Assembly: GCA_015487755.1 (NCBI GenBank)
Contig: WFPG01000224.1
Coordinates: 1 to 8,101, forward strand
Reading direction: 5' to 3'
DNA from: Acidobacteriota bacterium
GTDB taxonomy: Bacteria; Acidobacteriota; Holophagae; Thermotomaculales; Thermotomaculaceae
DNA length: 8,101 bases
Shown here: positions 1 to 4,713 of the stretch, one piece after another
Position numbering within the stretch: position 1 is the first letter of the stretch
Layout: each line of letters begins with the position of its first letter
Made by a program: the position numbers and the translations under genes
Notes under the pieces: model-generated
Database searches by the model: none
Told to the model about the DNA's origin: nothing
Seen by the model: only the letters and a program-made list of their open reading frames with translations

Positions 1-1
1 C

Positions 2-535
2 CCCAATTGGGACGAAAACCTTTTAAAGAAAATGAAGGAGTTTACAGAGTTTGACTGGGACAAGCCTTTTAAAAACCTTTCAAACGGGCAAAAGATGCAG
101 GCTATCCAGATTTTAACACTTTGCCCTTCCCCTGATTTGATAATTCTTGATGAGCCTTTAGGGGTCACCGACCCTGTAGTTAGAAAGTACTTTTACAAAA
201 CATTGATAGACATTATTGCGGAAAAACAAACAACACTAATTATTGCTACCCACCTTATCAACGAAATTGAAAACCTGTTTGATACGGCAATAATCATGAA
301 AAACGGAAAAATTGTTTTAAAAGATTCAATGGATAATTTACATGGTAAATACAAAAAATTTACCCTTGAAAAAATGCCTGACACAAAACTTGAAGGCGAG
401 ATAGGAAGGTTTTTAGGGGAAAAAGCCCTTTTAAGCGAAAAACCTGAAGCCACAAGCGAGGAATTAAAGCAATTGGGAATTAAACACCTTATTGTTAACC
501 CGTCAATTGAAGATATTTTTGAAATATTTGCATAA
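2..535 (+). CDS. ABC transporter ATP-binding protein, C-terminal part (cut by window edge)
   Basis: This is the ATPase subunit of an ABC transporter and acts on the cytoplasmic face of the inner membrane. The frame is open to the first base of the window, with ten codons before the first visible ATG at 32, so the true start and the Walker A half lie upstream. Counting from the Met at 32, I see a signature motif LSNGQ (16-20, a variant of LSGGQ), Walker B LIILDEP (36-42), a D-loop with Asp47 and the switch histidine in ATH (72-74). About 90 residues follow, as in YtrB/GldA-type ATPases that pair with a separate permease. About 177 residues are visible; such proteins usually have 280-300, so roughly the first 110 are missing. 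The next gene starts 12 bp downstream and is surely its membrane partner. The substrate cannot be told. The absence of Walker A is a window effect, not decay. Confidence 0.93.
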   Translation, partial: PNWDENLLKKMKEFTEFDWDKPFKNLSNGQKMQAIQILTLCPSPDLIILDEPLGVTDPVVRKYFYKTLIDIIAEKQTTLIIATHLINEIENLFDTAIIMKNGKIVLKDSMDNLHGKYKKFTLEKMPDTKLEGEIGRFLGEKALLSEKPEATSEELKQLGIKHLIVNPSIEDIFEIFA

Positions 536-547
536 AGGGAGGGAAAT

Positions 548-1276
548 ATGTTAGCAGTAATGAGATTGTATTTAATAAAACATAAAAGGGTTCCCCTTAT
601 AATTACGGGGATTTTAGTAATACTTCTTCTCTGGGTATTGGTAATAAAGGCATTGGCTGACCCGAATTCGCCTGCAACGGGAAGAGTTGATTTAGGATTA
701 ACAAATTTCGGTTTATTGATATTTATTTATATTGGAATGATAAAAAGGGAATCAATGGCAAAGGACGGCTTTGTATTAAGGCTTCCTGTTTCGGACAAAG
801 AAATTGTAATCGCCAACATACTTGCCCTCTCTGTCATTTCAATAATAACGGTTGCATTGTCCCTATTTTCAATATACGCAATTATAGGGTTTTACAAGTT
901 AGCAGGCTTTACAATAACCATCAGTTACGAAAAATTCAAGGTTTCAGATATCTGGTCTTTTGCCTACTACATTATGTATATGGGAGTGTTATTTTCTATC
1001 TACACCTTTTTGCTTCAATACAGGGCTAAAAACAACTCAAAATTGATAATGATAGGGGTTCCTATCGCACTATTGTTTTTAGTGCCGACAATTCTGGCAA
1101 TTGTAATGCACTCAACACACATTGTAATAACAGATAAAATGTGGGAAGATTTCTTTTCAAACCCTTTCTGGCAAGGTGTAAGGCAGGTTTTTTATTATCT
1201 GTGGAAGGTAAGGCTTGTTTTAGGTTTGCTGTTTACCGTATTTTTATATAGGCTGAGATATTTAAAAGAGATATAA
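548..1276 (+). CDS. ABC-2-like transporter permease, six predicted membrane helices
   Basis: This is an integral inner-membrane protein of 242 residues and the probable membrane-spanning partner of the ATPase just upstream. Hydrophobic segments lie at about residues 15-36, 49-65, 86-115, 137-157, 165-187 and 220-236, with Lys/Arg-rich ends (RLYLIKHKR at the N terminus, YRLRYLKEI at the C terminus). The segment KDGFVLRLPVSDKEIVIAN (72-90), just before the third helix, resembles the loop seen in ABC-2 type permeases that work with GldA/YtrB-like ATPases. The ATG has a strong Shine-Dalgarno, AAGGGAGGG at 535-543, which overlaps the stop of the ATPase gene, so the two are very likely translated from one mRNA. 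A hairpin terminator follows directly. The assignment rests on topology and context rather than a catalytic motif. The substrate is unknown. Confidence 0.8.
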   Translation: MLAVMRLYLIKHKRVPLIITGILVILLLWVLVIKALADPNSPATGRVDLGLTNFGLLIFIYIGMIKRESMAKDGFVLRLPVSDKEIVIANILALSVISIITVALSLFSIYAIIGFYKLAGFTITISYEKFKVSDIWSFAYYIMYMGVLFSIYTFLLQYRAKNNSKLIMIGVPIALLFLVPTILAIVMHSTHIVITDKMWEDFFSNPFWQGVRQVFYYLWKVRLVLGLLFTVFLYRLRYLKEI

Positions 1277-1308
1277 AAAATCAGGGGGGATAATATCCCC
1301 CCTTTTTT
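1275..1308. terminator. Bidirectional intrinsic terminator between convergent genes
   Basis: A perfect 7-bp stem is formed by GGGGGGA (1284-1290) and TCCCCCC (1296-1302), with loop TAATA. On the plus strand it is followed at once by six T (1303-1308). On the minus strand the same stem is followed by TGA and then six T (complement of A at 1275-1280). It therefore serves both the ABC operon ending at 1276 and the receptor gene ending at 1311, and fills the whole 34-bp gap between them. Confidence 0.9.
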
Positions 1309-1310
1309 AG

Positions 1311-3191
1311 TTAGAATGCAGTATATCTCACTCCAATGTAAAATACATCCCCTAATGTTCCATATCCGTAAACATACTCGTAATCTTCGTTAAAAATATT
1401 GTGCCCTTTCAAATAAATTTCAGTTTTCTTGTTTACCTTATAGCCTATCTTTGCGTCAAATACAATAAAACTGTCTAATTTAACCTCGCTGGCGCTCCAA
1501 AAATTATAAGATGTCCTGTCGTTGTAATAGAGTGAGGTAAGGCTTAAATTCCATTGTTTGTAATTGTATGTTATTCCGAAATTGATTGTCGCTTCAGGCC
1601 TGTTGTAAAAGTAAGAAGGTTTATCTGATGAATAAGATATGTTAGTAAAACCGAAATACCAGGAAAGGTTTTTCCCGGCATACCTGAAGGTAGTTTCCAT
1701 TCCCTTTGTTTCAGCCTCTTCCCCGTTTGCATACCTGTATGTATTCATATCAAAGTAAATCAGGTTTTTGTATTTATTGTAAAAGTATCCTATGGTAAAC
1801 AGCATTTTGCCGTTAAGAAGTTTTTTCTCAAAAAAGCCTTCATAATTGTCAGAGGTTTCCGCATTTAAGTCTTTATTGCCGTAAAAATCAGAGTAAAGTT
1901 GAAACAGTGAAGGTGCCTTAAATCCTGTTCCTCCGTTCAGTTTAAAGGTTAAAGTATCAGTGATAGGCACTACAAAGCCTAAATTAAAAGTCCCCTTGCT
2001 TCCAAATTCGTCATGGTCATCATACCTTGCACCTAAATTTACGGTAAAGTACTTAAAATTTGATATTAAATTAAAATATGCGCTGTTTGTATCAACAGAT
2101 TTTTCGGGAAAAATACTGTCGTACACTCCCCAACTTGCCTCTGAATGATAGAAAGAATGTCCTTTTTCCTCTGTAGTTTCAAGCCCGAAGGAAAGCGAAT
2201 TTCTGTCCGACAGTTTCAAAAAAGTATGCCAGTTGAATTTGTTAAATTCCCCTTTGTAATTTGACTCAATTATCGGAGGGTAGTTTATATCGGGATTTGT
2301 ATAATTTCTTTCAATACTTGTATAGTAGTAGCCTAACTTTGTGTAACCGTCAAAACCGAAGGGGTTATAGTACTTCCATTCAAGTTTTCCGTAATAATCT
2401 GTTCTGTCTCCGGTGTATGACGGATTGTCTCCGAACAATCCGCCGAAACTGTCTAAATCAAAATCCGTATCAATGTACATTAAAGATGCGGTTAACTCGT
2501 TATTTCCTGATTTAAACCTTAACCCGCCATTGAAGGTTGCGTTTGTGTAGCCGTCTTTTTCAGTATTCATCATCTTTTCGTCAGCGGCGGAAATTCCGTC
2601 TGTATCAAAGAAAGAGCCTTTCATCCAGTAAAACAACCTGCCCTGACGGTTCTGAAAGTTAATTCCAGCAGAAGTTGTCGATTTTGAGCCGCCTTCAAAA
2701 AAACCGTTTAACTCTTTTTTATCTGAAACTGTAATTATGTTGATAACCCCTGCCATTGCGTCAGAGCCGTAAACGGCGCTTTCACTTCCGTAAACAACCT
2801 CAATCCTTTCAATGTTTGAAGCCATTATTGTTGAAAGGTCTGCACTCCTCCCCGGGTTCATGGGGTCGTTAATTTCAATTCCGTCAACCATGACAACGGT
2901 GTGGTTTGAAGAAGCACCCCTTAAATAGATTGAAACAGGCTGGCCGTAACCCCCGTTTGAAGCAATGATTACACCGGGTATATTCTTCAAAACATCAACC
3001 GCAGAAACCGCCCCCATCTCTTCAATCTCTTTCTTTGTAACAACTTTAACATTCTTTGCAATATCTTTCTTTTTGGTTTTCTCTTTTGTAGCGGTTACCA
3101 CCACACTTTCTTTAACCTCATAGTAGTTTCCGCCTGCAAAAAGCGACAAAGTGAATACAAAAAACGCAAAAAACAAAAAACCCTTTTTCAT
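1311..3191 (-). CDS. btuB: TonB-dependent outer-membrane receptor, probable vitamin B12 (cobalamin) receptor
   Basis: This 626-residue protein should bind a scarce nutrient at the cell surface and move it into the periplasm with TonB-ExbBD energy. A signal peptide covers about residues 1-20 (MKK, hydrophobic core, SLFAG). A TonB-box-like ESVVVTA follows at 28-34. The plug domain runs from about 42 to 155 and holds LKNIPGV (68-74), YLRGASSNHTVVMVDGIEI (89-107) and IERIEVVYGSESAVYGSDAMAGVINI (in pieces from 127 to 152), the classic plug signature. The rest, rich in aromatic and alternating residues, is the beta-barrel, ending in YIGVRYTAF with a C-terminal Phe as expected for BAM substrates. 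Length matches BtuB/CirA-like receptors (about 600-650). The ATG has a strong SD, GGAGG at 3197-3201, five bases away. A cobalamin riboswitch in its leader is the main reason for the BtuB call; family motifs alone would not tell B12 from siderophore receptors. No btuC, btuD or btuF gene is adjacent. Confidence 0.88.
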   Translation of the reverse strand: MKKGFLFFAFFVFTLSLFAGGNYYEVKESVVVTATKEKTKKKDIAKNVKVVTKKEIEEMGAVSAVDVLKNIPGVIIASNGGYGQPVSIYLRGASSNHTVVMVDGIEINDPMNPGRSADLSTIMASNIERIEVVYGSESAVYGSDAMAGVINIITVSDKKELNGFFEGGSKSTTSAGINFQNRQGRLFYWMKGSFFDTDGISAADEKMMNTEKDGYTNATFNGGLRFKSGNNELTASLMYIDTDFDLDSFGGLFGDNPSYTGDRTDYYGKLEWKYYNPFGFDGYTKLGYYYTSIERNYTNPDINYPPIIESNYKGEFNKFNWHTFLKLSDRNSLSFGLETTEEKGHSFYHSEASWGVYDSIFPEKSVDTNSAYFNLISNFKYFTVNLGARYDDHDEFGSKGTFNLGFVVPITDTLTFKLNGGTGFKAPSLFQLYSDFYGNKDLNAETSDNYEGFFEKKLLNGKMLFTIGYFYNKYKNLIYFDMNTYRYANGEEAETKGMETTFRYAGKNLSWYFGFTNISYSSDKPSYFYNRPEATINFGITYNYKQWNLSLTSLYYNDRTSYNFWSASEVKLDSFIVFDAKIGYKVNKKTEIYLKGHNIFNEDYEYVYGYGTLGDVFYIGVRYTAF

Positions 3192-3227
3192 ACACTCCTC
3201 CTTTTGTTTTTTATAGGGAATTAAATT

Positions 3228-3251
3228 TTAGGCTGGATGATTTACTATCAT
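3228..3251 (-). CDS. Possible leader-peptide ORF (MIVNHPA) in the riboswitch expression platform
   Basis: On the minus strand an ATG at 3251-3249 opens seven codons (M I V N H P A) and a TAA at 3230-3228. A perfect GGAGG (3263-3259) lies seven bases before the ATG, a spacing as good as that of the receptor gene itself. The SD sits in the loop of the hairpin just after the aptamer, and the codons run through the next hairpin and the segment that can pair with the aptamer core. A ribosome here would melt that structure. The ORF ends about 25 bases before the receptor SD. The peptide is too short for any homology claim, so this is a proposal from position and SD only; chance is possible. Confidence 0.3.
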   Translation of the reverse strand: MIVNHPA

Positions 3252-3269
3252 CGCTAAGCCTCCGTTAGC
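3228..3269 (-). promoter_or_regulatory. Riboswitch expression platform: two overlapping hairpins
   Basis: Five bases after the aptamer, GCTAA (3269-3265) and TTAGC (3257-3253) form a stem with the 7-base loop CGGAGGC; by position this is the expected kissing hairpin (L13). Its loop could pair with GCCGCTG in the conserved aptamer region (3381-3375) at six of seven positions, one of them G-U, with one G-A mismatch. Next, GATGAT (3252-3247) and ATCATC (3241-3236) form a hairpin with loop AGTAA, which GGCT (3260-3257) and AGCC (3234-3231) can extend, but only by breaking the first hairpin. No long T-run follows and nothing pairs with the receptor SD, so it is open whether control is by termination or by translation. 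Confidence 0.55.
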
Positions 3270-3274
3270 ATTTG

Positions 3275-3437
3275 CAGCCAGGCAGGTCTTCTGACTCCCG
3301 GATCATCCCTCCAGCCGCCTTCCCATCCCGATTTGTATCGGGGCAGTGGCATAATGGCTTTCAGTTCCCGGTCACAGCGGCGGGCCCGTTCCCGATTTTC
3401 ACGGGATTCCCTTTTAATCCTTAACGGAACCTGACTG
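3275..3437 (-). promoter_or_regulatory. Cobalamin (B12) riboswitch aptamer
   Basis: Read on the minus strand, this matches the cobalamin riboswitch family in order: a closing stem CAGTCAGG (3437-3430) with CCTGGCTG (3282-3275, one G-U pair); GGTTCC; AAAAGGGAATCCCG with a short hairpin (3406-3390); the conserved CCCGCCGCTGTGA; GCCACTG; a variable hairpin CCCGAT-ATCGGG (3342-3327); GGGAAGGC; GATGATCC; and the B12 box AGTCAGAAGACCTGCC (3296-3281). All core elements are present, so it should be functional. It binds a cobalamin and normally lowers expression of the downstream gene, here the TonB receptor. The expression platform lies between 3274 and the receptor SD. Confidence 0.96.
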
Positions 3438-3467
3438 ATATGGTTAATACTTTAAAGAACAGAACAA

Positions 3468-3544
3468 TGGTGTGCCCGGAGGGACTTGAACCCCCAACCT
3501 TCTGGTTCGTAGCCAGATGCTCTATCCAGTTGAGCTACGGGCAC
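3468..3544 (-). tRNA. tRNA-Arg, anticodon ACG, CCA encoded
   Basis: The minus strand folds into a standard cloverleaf. The acceptor stem GTGCCCG/CGGGCAC is perfect, the D-stem is GCTC/GAGC, the anticodon stem TCTGG/CCAGA holds the loop CTACGAA, and the T-arm has the loop TTCAAGT closed by five pairs (one G-U). The anticodon is ACG, read as ICG after deamination, so it decodes CGU, CGC and CGA arginine codons. The discriminator base is A (3471), and CCA is encoded (3470-3468). It stands alone as a tRNA gene, 30 nt upstream of the cobalamin riboswitch on the same strand. Confidence 0.97.
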
Positions 3545-3555
3545 ACGCAAAACAT

Positions 3556-3584
3556 AGTTTAATTTGAAAATAACAAAAAGTCAA
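3556..3584 (-). promoter_or_regulatory. Candidate sigma70-type promoter of the tRNA-Arg (and possibly of btuB)
   Basis: On the minus strand TTGACT (3584-3579) and TAAACT (3561-3556) are separated by exactly 17 bases. The -35 matches the consensus at five of six positions and the -10 at four. Transcription would start about four to five bases before the tRNA 5' end at 3544, which is typical of tRNA genes. Since no terminator is visible after the tRNA, this may also drive the riboswitch and receptor. Confidence 0.55.
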
Positions 3585-3645
3585 CAAAGCAACAGTTCCA
3601 CAGAATCAAATAATGTTAACAAACTCTTTTTTTTCAACAAATTAG

Positions 3646-4656
3646 TTAAATAATACCCGGATATAAAAGAGTTAGTTTATCCGCCGTTATGCCGAATTTT
3701 TTAAAAAACCTGTCTAAGAATATCTTTTTGTTTAATAGAGGGTTTGTAATTACCCCGCCTCCGCTTTTGTTGTGTCCGCCGCCGCTTCCAATCCCTTCAG
3801 TTAACTCATAAGAAACCCTGCCTAACCTTTTGCCCCTCTTTGTCGTCCTTAAAGAAAAATACAGCATATTGTTAAACTCACCGAAAACAAGCACAAGGGA
3901 TATGCCTTCCATCCTTAAAAAATAATCGGCCATTTCACCTGTCATATCAGGTACAAAAGCCTTGCCTAAATCGGTTATCAGGATATCGTTAAATACCCTT
4001 GCGGAATTTATTGCATCCGCAAAATCAAAGAAATACTCTTTCGGCAATTCCGGATATTCAATCATGTGGAGTTTTTTATAATCAACCTTTAAAAAGAGTT
4101 TTTTGTAATACCTTTCGTCTATTGAAGAAAAATCCCTTAACAACCCGTCAGTGTCGGTTTTAATGCCGTAAAAAAGGGCTGTGGCAAGGGTGTCTGTAAT
4201 CTCTATTTTAAAACTGTCAAGGTACTGGCATACCATTGCCGCCGTGCTTCCCACATTCTCCCTTACATCCACAAACTCACCCTCATTTTTGCCGTTATCC
4301 TCAAAATGATGGTCAATAACCATTAAAACCTTTTTGCCTTTAGGAAGGCAATTGTTCCTTTTCCCCGGCTGGGTGTCAACAAGGCAGAAATAATCAAACT
4401 TTTTTAGAAAATCGTTTCTTGCTTTTTTTATGGGGATATTTAGCAGTTCCACCATTATTCTATTGTTTATCCTTCCGATAATCCCGTCATAGTAAATTGC
4501 AGCGTTTACTCCCGCTGTCTTTTTTAAGAAAAACCACAATGCATACGCGCTTGCGATAGCGTCAGGGTCAGGGTTGGTGTGGGTTAATATGCAAACTTTT
4601 TTAGATTTATCTGAAAGTATTTCTATAACCTTGTTTAGTCTCTCTTTCAACTTCAT
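3646..4656 (-). CDS. nrnA: DHH/DHHA1 family phosphoesterase, NrnA-like (nanoRNase / pAp phosphatase)
   Basis: This 336-residue cytoplasmic enzyme belongs to the DHH phosphoesterases. NrnA members degrade very short RNAs (2-5 nt) to mononucleotides and dephosphorylate pAp to AMP. The metal-binding motifs are all visible: HTNPDPDA (26-33), VDTQPG (93-98), the DHH triad in VIDHHFED (113-120) and GIKTDTDGL (164-172). The C-terminal DHHA1 domain carries the substrate loop GSGGGHNKSGG (290-300). Length is usual for NrnA (310-340). The ATG at 4656 gives the expected N terminus, but no Shine-Dalgarno precedes it, and a good -10 box lies only six bases upstream, so the mRNA may be leaderless. It is divergent from mutL with 57 bp between. 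No terminator is seen after its stop, so some read-through into the tRNA is possible. Exact substrate choice within the DHH family (short RNA, pAp or cyclic dinucleotide products) cannot be read from the sequence. Confidence 0.85.
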   Translation of the reverse strand: MKLKERLNKVIEILSDKSKKVCILTHTNPDPDAIASAYALWFFLKKTAGVNAAIYYDGIIGRINNRIMVELLNIPIKKARNDFLKKFDYFCLVDTQPGKRNNCLPKGKKVLMVIDHHFEDNGKNEGEFVDVRENVGSTAAMVCQYLDSFKIEITDTLATALFYGIKTDTDGLLRDFSSIDERYYKKLFLKVDYKKLHMIEYPELPKEYFFDFADAINSARVFNDILITDLGKAFVPDMTGEMADYFLRMEGISLVLVFGEFNNMLYFSLRTTKRGKRLGRVSYELTEGIGSGGGHNKSGGGVITNPLLNKKIFLDRFFKKFGITADKLTLLYPGII

Positions 4657-4662
4657 AGAAAA

Positions 4663-4690
4663 ATTTTACCAGACTGAAAGCCTAAAACAA
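4663..4690 (-). promoter_or_regulatory. Candidate promoter of the DHH phosphoesterase gene, giving a leaderless mRNA
   Basis: On the minus strand TTGTTT (4690-4685) and TAAAAT (4668-4663) are 16 bases apart. Only six bases (4662-4657) separate the -10 box from the ATG, so a normal start site would fall on or next to the A of the start codon. This fits the missing Shine-Dalgarno. The box quality is fair, and the region is AT-rich, so chance matches are possible. Confidence 0.4.
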
Positions 4691-4698
4691 GTTATAAT
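4670..4698 (+). promoter_or_regulatory. Candidate promoter of mutL
   Basis: A perfect -10 box TATAAT lies at 4693-4698, with a poor -35 (CAGACT, 4670-4675) 17 bases upstream that keeps only the central GAC. Transcription would begin near 4705, at the Shine-Dalgarno GAGGT (4705-4709), leaving a leader of about nine bases. It overlaps the oppositely directed candidate promoter of the DHH gene, so the two could interfere. Confidence 0.4.
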
Positions 4699-4713
4699 TG
4701 GTTTGAGGTAATT

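Noticed and set aside
1..31. ATG at 32 as the true start of the ATPase
   Set aside because: The frame stays open to the window edge, no SD precedes this ATG, and a protein starting there would lack Walker A.
193..453. Minus-strand open frame of 86 codons inside the ABC ATPase gene
   Set aside because: It lies wholly antisense to a clear ATPase with family motifs, has no SD and no recognisable domain.
1960..2515. Two plus-strand open frames (62 and 84 codons) inside the TonB receptor gene
   Set aside because: Both are antisense shadows of the receptor barrel, with no SD and atypical composition.
3438..3467. A separate promoter between the tRNA and the riboswitch (TTGTTC, 17 bases, ACCATA)
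   Set aside because: The -10 box is poor and the start would fall inside the closing stem of the aptamer, so I do not annotate it.
3545..3645. Terminator for the DHH gene before the tRNA
   Set aside because: The stretch is AT-rich, with an 8-T run on the plus strand and a GTTAAC palindrome, but no GC-rich stem followed by T on the minus strand.
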